From Lewinellaceae bacterium (GTDB taxonomy: Bacteria; Bacteroidota; Bacteroidia; Chitinophagales; Saprospiraceae): a stretch of DNA of 64,000 bases. This document shows positions 18,310-27,487 of the stretch, piece after piece. A model generated the notes under the pieces. The model made no database searches, was not told where the DNA came from, and saw only the letters and a list, made by a program, of their open reading frames with translations. The stretch lies in NCBI GenBank assembly GCA_020636405.1, contig JACJXW010000006.1:124001-188000 (forward strand), written 5' to 3'. The position numbers and the translations under genes were made by a program. The first letter of the stretch is position 1. Each line of letters starts with the position of its first letter.

Positions 18310-18867
18310 ATGGCCAAAATAGCTATCGGTATCGGCGGCTCCAGTGGGAGCATCTATGCCAAAGTATTGCTCGACAAACTGGTAATGCTGCAGGGACAGT
18401 TGGAAGCAGTGGGCGTCGTGATGAGCGATAATGCCAAATTCAATTGGGAATACGAACTGGGAAATAAAAGCTATGAAGATTATCCCTTCGATTTTTACGG
18501 CAAACGGGATTTTATGGCGCCCTTCGCTTCCGGCTCCGCTCAATACGGGGTGGTCATCATCTGCCCCTGCTCCATGGGCTTGCTGGGGCGCATCGCTAAT
18601 GGCATCTCCGACGACCTCACTACCCGTGCCGCCGACGTAGCCCTCAAGGAACGCCGCCGTCTCATTCTGGTGCCGCGCGAGACGCCCTACAACCTCATCC
18701 ACATCAACAACATGAAGGCCATCACGGAGGCGGGGGGCGTCATCTGCCCGGCCACCCCCAGTTTTTACAGCAAACCGAAGGACTTTGAGGAACTGGCGGC
18801 TACGGTGGTCGACCGGGTGATCGGCCTGGCGGGGCTGGAGTTGGATACGTACCATTGGGGGGAGTAG
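18310..18867 (+). CDS. UbiX-family flavin prenyltransferase
   Basis: This 185-residue flavoprotein has the N-terminal GIGGSSGSIYA loop that binds FMN phosphate, the PCSMGLLGRIANGISDDLTTRAADV segment (given here by its landmarks PCSM and DDLTTRA), and the RRLILVPRETPYN signature. UbiX attaches a dimethylallyl group to FMN to make prenylated FMN for UbiD-type decarboxylases. No UbiD gene is in the window. It follows the CoA-transferase by 84 bp on the same strand, so it may belong to the same transcript. Whether it supports that pathway or merely neighbours it cannot be told from sequence. Confidence 0.88.
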   Translation: MAKIAIGIGGSSGSIYAKVLLDKLVMLQGQLEAVGVVMSDNAKFNWEYELGNKSYEDYPFDFYGKRDFMAPFASGSAQYGVVIICPCSMGLLGRIANGISDDLTTRAADVALKERRRLILVPRETPYNLIHINNMKAITEAGGVICPATPSFYSKPKDFEELAATVVDRVIGLAGLELDTYHWGE

Positions 18868-18988
18868 TGGTTTTTTACTCGTTGTTCCTATTCGGGAATT
18901 GGTGTCACGATTTTACGAATACCGATGTACGTATGGATGTTGGGACGTGGGGACGTTAGCCTTTGCCAAGGTTTAGGGCGGGCAGAGA

Positions 18989-19077
18989 CGAATCAGCGAA
19001 TCCCGAATCCCGAACCCCGAATCCCGAATCCCGAATTAACGAATCCCGAATCCCGAATTAACGAATCCCGAACCCCG
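18989..19077. repeat. 7/8-bp tandem repeat array (CGAATCC)
   Basis: About a dozen near-perfect CGAATCC units run through the gap between the UbiX and FKBP genes, with two CGAATTAA variants and a few CGAACCC. It is related to the 8-bp arrays at 27661, 43993 and 47758. The rest of the 18868-19152 gap shows nothing else beyond the FKBP promoter region. Confidence 0.85.
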
Positions 19078-19152
19078 GAACTCTCCCATAATTTTCTTTT
19101 CTTCGCGTCGTTAAATTACTGTTTTGGACTAATCCCGTAAATATTCATACCC

Positions 19153-19809
19153 ATGCAAAAGATCAAAACCATAGTCTTCCTCCTCGGAGGGTTCTTTATT
19201 TTTTCATCCGTAAACGCACAAGAAATGGATTCATTAAGCTACAGCCTGGGCGTACTGCTGGGGCAAAACCTCCAAAGCCAGGGCTTCGAAAACATAGATG
19301 AGCCATCGTTAACCAAGGGTATCCACGACATGCTTGCCGGCAACGAACCCAAAGTCAGTATGGAAGAGGCCAACACCATCATCCAGCAATACATGCAGAA
19401 AAAGCAGGAAGCCAAATTCGAATCGAACATTGCCGAAGGAAAGGCTTTTCTGGAAGCCAACGCCCAGCGTGAAGAGGTAACCATTCTACCCAGTGGCCTG
19501 CAATACGAGGTGCTGAAGGAAGGAAACGGCTCCAAACCGAGCGCTACCGATAAAGTGACGGTCCACTACCACGGTATGCTGATCGACGGCACCGTATTCG
19601 ACAGTTCCATAGAACGGGGCCAGCCGGCTACCTTCGGTGTCAACCAGGTGATCAAAGGCTGGACGGAAGCCCTGCAACTGATGCCTGAAGGCTCCAAGTG
19701 GAAACTCTATATTCCCTCCGACCTGGCTTACGGTTCCCGTGGCGCCGGCCCGAAAATTGGCCCTTATTCTACTTTGATCTTTGAGGTAGAACTGCTGAAG
19801 GTAAATTGA
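19153..19809 (+). CDS. FKBP-type peptidyl-prolyl cis-trans isomerase, exported
   Basis: This 218-residue protein has a signal peptide (MQKIKTIVFLLGGFFIFSS to VNAQ). An FKBP_N helical dimerisation domain (about 27-110, SLSYSLGVLLGQNLQSQG) is joined to a C-terminal FKBP domain (about 120-218). The latter has VTVHYHGMLIDGTVFDSS, VNQVIKGWTEALQLMPEG, and IPSDLAYGSRGAGPKIGP. This is the FkpA/FklB/Mip layout, a periplasmic folding catalyst acting on proline bonds. The active-site residues Tyr, Asp, Ile/Trp (VIKGW) and Tyr (LAYG) are all kept, so it should be active. Confidence 0.94.
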   Translation: MQKIKTIVFLLGGFFIFSSVNAQEMDSLSYSLGVLLGQNLQSQGFENIDEPSLTKGIHDMLAGNEPKVSMEEANTIIQQYMQKKQEAKFESNIAEGKAFLEANAQREEVTILPSGLQYEVLKEGNGSKPSATDKVTVHYHGMLIDGTVFDSSIERGQPATFGVNQVIKGWTEALQLMPEGSKWKLYIPSDLAYGSRGAGPKIGPYSTLIFEVELLKVN

Positions 19810-19875
19810 TCCTGGATAGGATTGACAGGATCAATCAAGGCAGCCCTGCATTTTGCTGCCCTGCGCCCGCAATTT

Positions 19876-19906
19876 CCCCCCTTTGGGGGGATTGAGGGGG
19901 GCTAAT
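19876..19906. terminator. C/G palindrome between FKBP and trmD
   Basis: CCCCCC-TTT-GGGGGG at 19876-19890, followed by GATTGAGGGGGG, forms a strong hairpin. An additional 9-bp stem (TTGATCCTG / CAGGATCAA, 19806-19834) overlaps the FKBP stop codon. Either may terminate the FKBP transcript. Confidence 0.45.
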
Positions 19907-19923
19907 CCGGCAAAAAAAAGCCC

Positions 19924-20607
19924 ATGAGGATCGACATCGTCTCCGTACTCCCCGAACTGTTGGAGAGCCCCCTGCAGCATTCCATTATGAAGCGGGCTCA
20001 GGAGAAAGGCCTGTTGGAAGTACACCTCCATGACCTGCGCGCCTATGGCTTGGGCAAACATCGCCAGGTAGATGACTACCAGTACGGCGGAGGGGCAGGT
20101 ATGGTCATGATGGCCGAGCCGTTGGCTAACTGCATCGATGGCCTTCAGCGGGAGCGTGCCTACGATGAAGTTATCTACATGACTCCCGATGGGCAGCGCC
20201 TCAACCAATCGATGGCCAACCGTTTGTCCATGAAAGAGAACCTGCTCATTCTCTGCGGCCACTACAAGGGCATGGACGAGCGCATTCGTCAGCACTATGT
20301 GACGATGGAGGTCTCCATTGGCGATTTTGTGCTTTCTGGCGGCGAACTGCCCGCGGCGGTCCTCGTTGACGCCATTGGGCGCCTGCTACCCGGCGTCCTC
20401 AACGATGAAACCTCCGCCCTGTTCGACTCCTTTCAGGACAACCTGCTCGCCCCGCCCGTCTATACCCGTCCGGAAGAGTTCCGAGGATGGGCCGTCCCGG
20501 ATATTTTACTGTCCGGCAATCTGAAAAAGATCGAGGAGTGGCGCTACGATGAAGCGCTGAAACGCACCCTCGAGCGCCGGCCCGACCTGCTGGAGGAAGA
20601 GGAGTAA
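19924..20607 (+). CDS. trmD: tRNA (guanine-N1)-methyltransferase
   Basis: The 227-residue product methylates G37 at N1 in tRNAs reading CNN codons, using S-adenosylmethionine, and so prevents +1 frameshifting. The SPOUT trefoil-knot signatures are present: DDYQYGGGAGMVM, IYMTPDGQRLNQ, LLILCGHYKGMDERI, and SIGDFVLSGGELPA, followed by the PPVYTRPEEFRGWAVPDILLSG substrate loop (landmarks YTRPEEF and VPDILLSG). Length matches the family. It is not embedded in a ribosomal rpsP-rimM-rplS operon here, as is common in Bacteroidota. Confidence 0.97.
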   Translation: MRIDIVSVLPELLESPLQHSIMKRAQEKGLLEVHLHDLRAYGLGKHRQVDDYQYGGGAGMVMMAEPLANCIDGLQRERAYDEVIYMTPDGQRLNQSMANRLSMKENLLILCGHYKGMDERIRQHYVTMEVSIGDFVLSGGELPAAVLVDAIGRLLPGVLNDETSALFDSFQDNLLAPPVYTRPEEFRGWAVPDILLSGNLKKIEEWRYDEALKRTLERRPDLLEEEE

Positions 20608-20777
20608 GGGGGGTAACTTATTCGGTTTCGGGTGTTGGGTTCGAAGGTTTTTATGCTTCGGCTTCTGTTTTGTCAGAGGGTTGAATTGTTTGATTGTCGT
20701 CGGCAGCCCTTAGGCTTGGAGCCAAAAGAAAGCAACCCCGTAGTAGCCATTCAACAATCCAGCAATCCAACCATTTA

Positions 20778-21422
20778 TCAGTCCTTCCCAAAAAGCTGCT
20801 CCAGCATATGCTGCCGTACATCATTCGGAATGCCCGCCATCATTGTTTCCTGAGCCTCCAGGTACACTGCTTTTTCCACATCTTCCAGCACCTGAAAATC
20901 GTACTTGCCATCCGCGCCGATCACACTGGAGAAGATGCTGCAGGGGTCCTCCCCGTCCGGGCAAATGGAGTAAACGATCGAAAAAGCAGTTCCCAGGGAA
21001 GGCAGGTTGATGAGCTGGCTCTGGCCTCCTTTCAGTTCTACGGTGGAGTAGGTGTTGGGCGCTTCGGCCTTGAACGCCCGCCGGGTAACGATCTGCCCTC
21101 CACCGATTTCAAACAGGTAGATATTCAGCCTGGAAATCCAGGAAGGGGAAAAGAATTCCCCCTGTTCAAACTTGGACACAAGGATGTAGAAAGAAGAGCC
21201 TTGCCCTGGCCATTGGGCGGCCTGTAGAAACTGGCCTTCATAATCAATGACATCCGGAAGTTGGCCCGCATAGTTGATCACGCCTTCGGAGGTGGGCGGG
21301 GCGGGCTGCAACGGTGGCTGTTCGCCGGTGGTGTCTTGCCTGCTGCCATTGCTCTGGCAGGAGAACAGCGCAACGGAAAGAAACAGCACCAGGTAGTACG
21401 TTGTGTACAATCTATTCATCAT
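20778..21422 (-). CDS. Hypothetical lipoprotein
   Basis: This 214-residue protein has a lipobox ALFSC (Cys22) followed by a Pro/Gln-rich linker. The body alternates beta-type segments (SSFYILVSKFEQGEFF, LNIYLFEIGGGQIVTRR) and ends in a short helix (NDVRQHMLEQLFG). One cysteine pair (CPDGEDPC) could form a disulfide or bind metal. I do not recognise the family. It reads like a periplasm-facing or surface lipoprotein convergent with trmD. The 185-bp gap upstream separates it from the divergent DUF2911 gene. Confidence 0.65.
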   Translation of the reverse strand: MMNRLYTTYYLVLFLSVALFSCQSNGSRQDTTGEQPPLQPAPPTSEGVINYAGQLPDVIDYEGQFLQAAQWPGQGSSFYILVSKFEQGEFFSPSWISRLNIYLFEIGGGQIVTRRAFKAEAPNTYSTVELKGGQSQLINLPSLGTAFSIVYSICPDGEDPCSIFSSVIGADGKYDFQVLEDVEKAVYLEAQETMMAGIPNDVRQHMLEQLFGKD

Positions 21423-21607
21423 CGGTAATGCTTGTTTTGCCGAAAATTAATCAAATATCGCCAGCCTGCGAAGCAGCCCCGGCATTAGGAGGATTGTCAT
21501 TTAAAAGACACCTGGCCCCTGATTAAGGGCAATTATCGGCAACTCTATGCTTTTCAGAGTGTTCCAATCTTATTCCTTACATTCCTAAACCAAAAATCAG
21601 ATCAAAG

Positions 21608-22150
21608 ATGAACAAGTTATTGACGATCACCCTTCTGCTGGCGGCTGCGGTAGCCTTTTCACCAGAATTGAACGCCCAGGATTTTGCAGGCCTTGACAAG
21701 AGCCCGTTGGATTTGGCCTACTACCGCCCTAGCCGGGGAGCCCAACCGGTCATGCGCGTCCTCTATTCCCGCCCACAGATGAACGGCCGGGAAATATTCG
21801 GTGAAATGATACCTTACGGCAAAGTCTGGAGGCTTGGCGCCAATGAATCTACAGAGATCCAATTCTTCCAGGATGTTGCTATCAACGGTACCAAAGTGAA
21901 GGCCGGCCGCTATACTGTTTACGCTACACCCGGCGAAAAGGAATGGGAAGTCATCTTCAGTTCCGATGTAGACACCTGGGGCGCCTATGCCTACAAGGCA
22001 GAGAATAACGTGGCCAGCATTACCGTTCCGGTGGAAGCTTCCGAAAAGGCCATCGAAGCATTCTCCATCACCTTCGGGAAGGCCGACAATGGCGCTCATA
22101 TGGTGATGGGGTGGGAAAATACATTGGTCAGAGTGCCCATTGAGTTCTAA
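21608..22150 (+). CDS. DUF2911 secreted protein
   Basis: This 180-residue protein has a signal peptide (MNKLLTITLLLAAAVAF to LNAQ). The DUF2911 landmarks follow: SPLDLAYYRPSR, VLYSRPQMNGREIFGEMIPYGKVWRLGANEST in shortened form (PYGKVWRLGANE), AGRYTVYATPGEKEWEVIFS and MVMGWENTLVRVPI. DUF2911 proteins are small beta-sandwich proteins abundant in the Bacteroidota periplasm, of unknown activity. It appears monocistronic. A short hairpin-prone GGTTATTGG word recurs after the stop (22167, 22202) and may end transcription. Confidence 0.9.
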   Translation: MNKLLTITLLLAAAVAFSPELNAQDFAGLDKSPLDLAYYRPSRGAQPVMRVLYSRPQMNGREIFGEMIPYGKVWRLGANESTEIQFFQDVAINGTKVKAGRYTVYATPGEKEWEVIFSSDVDTWGAYAYKAENNVASITVPVEASEKAIEAFSITFGKADNGAHMVMGWENTLVRVPIEF

Positions 22151-22220
22151 TATCCGTTTTTGGAGGTTATTGGTTGTTAGCCGGGGATGCCCTGCGGAAT
22201 AGCCAATAACCTTCATCAAC

Positions 22221-22793
22221 CTATCCCTTACCCTTCCATACCCTGGAAAGATCGACGGTAATCCCGCACCGTCCAAACTCGAAGGCGTAAGATATATCCC
22301 TTCCTTTGGCCATGAGTTCATACTCGCCTGCTTCCTTCAGTTCAAAAACGAAAACCATTTCTGCTTTAGGGTCAATAATCAGGTAATAACGGATACCCAG
22401 GGCCTGATATAGCTTCGGTTTCGTTTTTTTATCTTTCGTTTTGGTGGATGGGGATAGGATCTCAACGATCAGGTGAGGGGTAGTTGTAACGTAGGTTCCT
22501 TCTGGTGCTTCTCCGCAAACGACCAGAAGGTCCGGATGGAGCAGGTTGCTGTCGTTGACCTTGTAGTTTACCGGCAGGAAAGCCTCGCATTCCGGACAAT
22601 CTTCAAGAAGTTCAGTAAAGTGCATGTACAGGCGTCCATTGACCCGCTGATGCTTCTTTTCCGGCATTGGAGATAAGGCGAACGGTATCCCATCTATCAG
22701 TTCCCATTTGCCTTCCCACTGCTCCCAGTCAGATATGGTATATCGGGGCAAGTCTTCTACTTCTATATTTCGGTTGCGCATGGCGGTGCCCAT
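22221..22793 (-). CDS. Uma2 (DUF820) PD-(D/E)XK nuclease-fold protein
   Basis: This 190-residue protein has the Uma2 hallmarks: WELIDGIPFALSPMP at the N-terminus, then the nuclease core LLHPDLLVV and HLIVEILSPSTK, followed by YQALGIRYYLIIDP. The Asp and Glu-x-Leu of the PD-(D/E)XK centre are conserved, so a catalytic site is possible. Function in bacteria is unknown. Uma2 families expand in cyanobacteria and gliding Bacteroidota. ATG 22793 and ATG 22781 are both plausible starts. It lies alone on its strand next to the LVIVD protein gene. Confidence 0.88.
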   Translation of the reverse strand: MGTAMRNRNIEVEDLPRYTISDWEQWEGKWELIDGIPFALSPMPEKKHQRVNGRLYMHFTELLEDCPECEAFLPVNYKVNDSNLLHPDLLVVCGEAPEGTYVTTTPHLIVEILSPSTKTKDKKTKPKLYQALGIRYYLIIDPKAEMVFVFELKEAGEYELMAKGRDISYAFEFGRCGITVDLSRVWKGKG

Positions 22794-22900
22794 TATGCGA
22801 AATTTTTATTCAATTTAGTCAATATTTCTCATTTTGGCAAAACCGGGCCGATCACCCGCCAACGGAAGGCAGGTGTTCATCTAGCGGCCCACCTGCTCCG

Positions 22901-24484
22901 CTACCTTACTAGGATTCTTGCTCTACCGATCACCTCACCATTCCTTCCATACACCACCAGCCAGTATGATCCTCCCGCTTTTATGCCTCTGTCAATGGTG
23001 AAGGAAGTGCGGTTTTCAACCGAAAACCGTTCCACTTCCTGCCCCCAGGCATTCAGCAGCACCGCTACATCCGCTTCTGGTATATCCACCAGTCGGATCT
23101 CAGCCTGCTCCCGGATGGGATTGGGAGCTACTTCAATCCGGCGGTTTGCTCTGCCCGGTTCTCCTGTGCTGCTCACAACCTGCGCCAGCTCGATCAGCAC
23201 TTGTTCCTGGCTCCCCTCTGCCAGGGCGATGCTGACGGACTTGGGAGGATAACCTGGGGCAAAGGCATGGAGGGTATAAGTGCCGGGCAGATAACCGCCT
23301 TTGAACGCTCCCTGAAGGTCTGAGGAAAAGAGCTCCTGGGTTTCTTCTATCTGTATGGTGGCATTGAATAAGGGCGCTCCGGTCAGGGAGTCTACCACCT
23401 GGCCGTAGAATCGGCCGGCGCGGGCATTATTGAACGTCCAGATGTAGAGGCCATCGGCGCGGTTGCCACCGATGATCTTGCCGGAAGGCAGGTAGGGGCA
23501 GGCAGACCACAGCCCTTGAAATCCACCGCTGGGCCCGCTGTAGGTATCGTAAAATCCTACCTCTACGGGTACCGCCGGATCGGCAATATCCACCACACGC
23601 AGGCCCTCGGTATTGTGAGAGATGAAGGCATAGTCGCCCAGGATATAAGGGTTGTGCACCAGGCTGGCGGAATTGGCAGTCCAGATGGACACCTGGCGGG
23701 GGTTGTCGAGTTCTTCTATATTGAAAATGCGCCCGGGCAGGCCGTCCAGTTCGTCGGCGACAAAGAGGTAGTCCATCTGTTCGGTGGTGGAAAAACTGTG
23801 GGTATTGCCCCCCGGGTCATCGATGGAAGCAATGAGGCGAGGGTTGCTCTTGTCGGCTATGCTGACGATGTCGATGGTGCCGTTGTAGAAGGCGGCGGCG
23901 AAGAGCAGCGTGTCCCGCACATGGCAATCGTGGATGTAGTACCCCGGCTGGTACAGGCCGGCCTGTATGGGGTTGGCGGGGTCGGAAACATCAAGAATGT
24001 GTACACCCGAGGTGGTTTGGGTACCGCATACGTATACAAAAGGTGCTTCGCTGAAAATATCTTTCTGGATGATATGGCCACGCCCGAAGGTTTCGGAATA
24101 GTTGGCCGTCAGGAAGGCGGTGTCCGGCAGTTGAGAAAGGCCGATAACCTGCATGCCGTAGTGGGGCGCGCCCGAGCCTTCGGTGACCACATAAGCGTGA
24201 TCGCCTACAACCGTTACCTCTCGCCAGTTGGAAGGGTAACCCGGTACGAAGCCTACCTCCCGGATATCATTGGGGTCGTCGATCTTTATGATGGAAGTGC
24301 CTGTTTGGGCGCCCAGTACGGCATATTCCGTCCCATCGGGAGCTACATAAAACCAGGAGCCGGAAGCGCGTCCGTCTCCCCGGTTATACTGGCCGAAGAG
24401 GTCTATGTTCAGCGTGTTCTGAGCCGACAGGAAAGAGCTCAGGGCAAAACAGAAAAGAGCAGGCAACACATTGTGGACATTCAT
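22901..24484 (-). CDS. LVIVD-repeat (choice-of-anchor B) secreted protein with C-terminal T9SS-like domain
   Basis: The product is 527 residues from ATG 24484, chosen for its signal peptide (MNVHNVLPALFCFAL to LSAQN). Residues 20-350 hold LVIVD beta-propeller repeats (GVHILDVSDPANPIQAGLY, GLRVVDIADPAVPVEVGFY). A carboxypeptidase regulatory-like domain follows (about 365-435, GQVVDSLTGAPLFNATIQI). The last 80 residues (EVAPNPIREQAEIRL to VIGRARILVR) fit a type A T9SS sorting domain. The protein is therefore likely exported across the outer membrane and displayed. The specific ligand is not known. Confidence 0.85.
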   Translation of the reverse strand: MNVHNVLPALFCFALSSFLSAQNTLNIDLFGQYNRGDGRASGSWFYVAPDGTEYAVLGAQTGTSIIKIDDPNDIREVGFVPGYPSNWREVTVVGDHAYVVTEGSGAPHYGMQVIGLSQLPDTAFLTANYSETFGRGHIIQKDIFSEAPFVYVCGTQTTSGVHILDVSDPANPIQAGLYQPGYYIHDCHVRDTLLFAAAFYNGTIDIVSIADKSNPRLIASIDDPGGNTHSFSTTEQMDYLFVADELDGLPGRIFNIEELDNPRQVSIWTANSASLVHNPYILGDYAFISHNTEGLRVVDIADPAVPVEVGFYDTYSGPSGGFQGLWSACPYLPSGKIIGGNRADGLYIWTFNNARAGRFYGQVVDSLTGAPLFNATIQIEETQELFSSDLQGAFKGGYLPGTYTLHAFAPGYPPKSVSIALAEGSQEQVLIELAQVVSSTGEPGRANRRIEVAPNPIREQAEIRLVDIPEADVAVLLNAWGQEVERFSVENRTSFTIDRGIKAGGSYWLVVYGRNGEVIGRARILVR

Positions 24485-24608
24485 AACGGCAAAATTTCGT
24501 GAGGAGCAAATATAGATAGCTTTTGGAAGAGAGAGGGCCGGAAATCCTCCGGTTGCCCTCCCGCTCCGGTATTTTGTCGGCAGCTGCACAAAAAGAATAC
24601 AGGCTGTA

Positions 24609-27272
24609 CTAAAACACCAACCGGTAACGGAGGTCGAAGAGGAACTTAACCTGGTAGGCGGTCACCACCTTGTTCTCAGCGGGGTCGAAGTAGTATTCCA
24701 GGATGTTGCGGCGCTGGAAGAGGTTCTGAATATCCAGCGATAATTTGTGGGTGGACTTGGGATTATTGGCCGTGTAGCTCAGCAGCAGGTCGATTCGGTT
24801 GTAGTCCGGAGCCTTTTCACTGTTGATGAAGTTGGGGTTAAGGACTTCAACCCCTCTGGCTTTGGAGGCTTCCTCGTTGATCCGGGAGAAGCGGTTACCA
24901 CCGGCAAAGATGAATTTGGCGTTGATGCCGAGCCGGTCGTTGTGCCGCAGGGTGAATTCCCTGCCTCCCAGCAGGTTGAAGATGTAATTGCCGTTAAATT
25001 GGGTACTGAACCAGCGGCCGTCGACGGTGGAATAGCGGGAGTCGTATACCGACGCTGTCAATAGGCCGTAATAACCCCGGGAGAACAATTTTTCGGTGGT
25101 GAGTTCGAAGCCCACGTTCCTGCCTCTGCCTTTATGGGAAATGGACGCCTCCGTATAATCGAATACGTCATAATTGTTGAGGATGTTGAGGATGGAGGCC
25201 CAGGGCTGCCCCGGGTCGCTGCTAACGGCGGCATCGAATATATATTGGAAATAGGCTTCCGGACGAACGTGCCAGTCGTCGGAAAGGCGCAGGCTGTAAC
25301 ATGCCACAAACTGCAACGATTTGGGCAGACGCATATTCCGGAACGGCTGTACATCAAAATCGAAGGGGGAGTGGTACAGGTAACTGCTGAGGTGGCCGAT
25401 GTAGCTGTGCAATCCGGCGCCTAGCTTCACCGATTCGCGGGTGTTGAGCTGCCACTCCAGCCCCAGGCGAGGCTCTATGGAGAAGGCTTGATTGAGGCTG
25501 AAATAGAGCAGGTGCAGGCCATGGTTGAGCGTAAGTTTTTCCGACAGGCGCCGTTTCCATTGTCCGTAGGCCTGGAGGGTTGTGGCGGCGCCCACGTCGT
25601 TGAGCAACGTACTCTCCTGGCCGGTCCGTTCATTCCCGAAACGGTATTTATAGCTGTACAGTTGCCGGCTCATAATCAGCCCTAGTTTGGTGGCGGTACG
25701 GGCGGTATTTTTTTTATTGTACTGTGTGCTCAGGCGGAACGCCCCGGTCAGGTGGCGCTCTCTGGTGTAGTAGATCAGTTCTGAAAAAGGCGTTTCAGTA
25801 GAGTCGCTGAAGAAATCGAACCGGTATTTATAGGTATCCCAGGTGGTGGCCAGGGTAGTTTGCAGATAGGCTTTGGCCGATAGTTGAAGGGTGTGTTTCA
25901 ACCCGACAATGCCGTAGCGGGCCGACTCTTCGGTAAAACTATGCTGGTTGTACCGGCCATTGGCCTGCAGTTCCGGTTCCCGCGAGATCATATTGGTCGC
26001 TCCCAGGCCGAAGAGGGAAAATACACCGGCTTTCCGGGTAGGGATCAGCGTCTTGAAGGACAGGTCCTGATACCGGGGCACACCGCCTTCTAGGACGGGG
26101 TTGAGCCCCAGTTTTTCGAGCAGAGCGAGGGTGGAATAGCGGTAATTCAACAGATAGGAACTGCCTTTTTCTTTCTGGATAGGGCCTTCCAGGCCAGCTT
26201 CTACGCCCAGGACCCCGGCGCTCAGGGTATACTCCGTATGCTCGGTGTTGCCGTTGCGGAATTTCAGGTCGAACACTCCGGAAACGGTATTGCCATATTC
26301 GGCCGGGAAGGCGCCGGTCAGAAAGTCAGAAGTAGTCAGCACGTTGCTGTTGAGCATGCTGATGGCGCCGCCCGTGTTTCCGATGGCGTGGAAGTGGTTG
26401 GGGGTAGGGATCTCGATGCCTTCCAGGCGCCACAACAGGCTGGTGGGGGAGTTACCCCGAATGATCAGGTCGTTTTCCAGGTCGCTCAGATAGGTAACGC
26501 CGGCGAAAGACCGGCTCATCCTGGCCGGATCCTGGAAGCTGCCCGGGTAACGGCTGGCCTCTTCTACCCGGAATTGCCGCCCACTGACGGAGATCATGCT
26601 GTTGAGTGGCTCCATTTTATCAATAGCGGTAGTAACGACGACTTCATCGAGTGTAGTTGTTGATTCCCGCAGCTCCACTTCCAAAACGAGCTCTTTGCCG
26701 GAAATGATGACGATATCTCTGATCGTTATGGGTTCGTACCCCAGGTAACTTACCGTAAAATTGCGGCGTCCGACCGGCACCTTGTTCAACTCGAACTCCC
26801 CGTTGAGATCGGTGGAAGTGCCCAGGAACGACGGCGCCTCCAGCAGCTGAATATTGGCGCCTGCCAGGGGCATCCGGGATCCCTCGTCGATTACGCTGCC
26901 CCGAACGGTTTGGGTAAGCTGCCGTTCCGGAGTATGGCTGATCTTCTCGGCCGGCACTGGTGCGCCGGCCCGGAGCGCAACCCTGCTTCCTGTAAGGCGG
27001 TATTCTATGCCGGAATGGCGAAACAGTTCATCCAGCACCTGCTCCAGCGGGCGCTTGCGGGCGTTCAGGCTTACCGGCTGAGCCAGGGAGACAAACTGCT
27101 CACTGTAGACAAACTGAATGTCGTAGCGCTTTTCCAGGTCCTGAAGCGCTTCTTTCAAGGTCGTATTCCTGTAATTGACGGACACCTTTTGCCCGGACAA
27201 GCCCTGAGCAAACAAGGAAGAGTGAAAGGCCAGAAAAATTAGAGTCAGGTGAATAATGGCACGCCATTTCAT
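24609..27272 (-). CDS. TonB-dependent receptor with STN and carboxypeptidase-like N-terminal domains
   Basis: The product is 887 residues from ATG 27272, chosen for its signal peptide (MKWRAIIHLTLIFLAF to LFAQG). A secretin/TonB N-terminal (STN) domain at about 25-105 (TTLKEALQDLEKRYDIQFVYS) is followed by a CarboxypepD_reg-like domain (VRGSVIDEGSRMPLAGANIQL), a plug (about 215-330) and a 22-strand barrel ending in FLFDLRYRLVF. STN domains in FecA-like receptors contact an inner-membrane anti-sigma factor, but none is adjacent. The plug segment LIIRGNSPTSLLWRLEGIEIP resembles receptors that lack a SusD partner, and no SusD gene is nearby, so the substrate is unknown. Confidence 0.9.
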   Translation of the reverse strand: MKWRAIIHLTLIFLAFHSSLFAQGLSGQKVSVNYRNTTLKEALQDLEKRYDIQFVYSEQFVSLAQPVSLNARKRPLEQVLDELFRHSGIEYRLTGSRVALRAGAPVPAEKISHTPERQLTQTVRGSVIDEGSRMPLAGANIQLLEAPSFLGTSTDLNGEFELNKVPVGRRNFTVSYLGYEPITIRDIVIISGKELVLEVELRESTTTLDEVVVTTAIDKMEPLNSMISVSGRQFRVEEASRYPGSFQDPARMSRSFAGVTYLSDLENDLIIRGNSPTSLLWRLEGIEIPTPNHFHAIGNTGGAISMLNSNVLTTSDFLTGAFPAEYGNTVSGVFDLKFRNGNTEHTEYTLSAGVLGVEAGLEGPIQKEKGSSYLLNYRYSTLALLEKLGLNPVLEGGVPRYQDLSFKTLIPTRKAGVFSLFGLGATNMISREPELQANGRYNQHSFTEESARYGIVGLKHTLQLSAKAYLQTTLATTWDTYKYRFDFFSDSTETPFSELIYYTRERHLTGAFRLSTQYNKKNTARTATKLGLIMSRQLYSYKYRFGNERTGQESTLLNDVGAATTLQAYGQWKRRLSEKLTLNHGLHLLYFSLNQAFSIEPRLGLEWQLNTRESVKLGAGLHSYIGHLSSYLYHSPFDFDVQPFRNMRLPKSLQFVACYSLRLSDDWHVRPEAYFQYIFDAAVSSDPGQPWASILNILNNYDVFDYTEASISHKGRGRNVGFELTTEKLFSRGYYGLLTASVYDSRYSTVDGRWFSTQFNGNYIFNLLGGREFTLRHNDRLGINAKFIFAGGNRFSRINEEASKARGVEVLNPNFINSEKAPDYNRIDLLLSYTANNPKSTHKLSLDIQNLFQRRNILEYYFDPAENKVVTAYQVKFLFDLRYRLVF

Positions 27273-27487
27273 GGCGCAAATGTAGCCTGATTGGGCCCAA
27301 TCGGTCAATGAGTTATCTCATCTTTTCGACAATGGGCAGGTTTTTACCCAGCAGGGGCGGGAGAATATCTACCGGGGAACAAGGTGTAGAGGTGTGTTCG
27401 GGAAACGGAGGGACTGTTCGCAATTCGCTGTTCGCGGTTCGCAAATCCCTGAAAATCAAAGGGCATTTTTCAGGAGAGGCTACCATT

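Noticed and set aside
18925..19140. Frame rich in NPEPRIPNPE
   Set aside because: A product of the heptamer array, with no protein-like features outside it.
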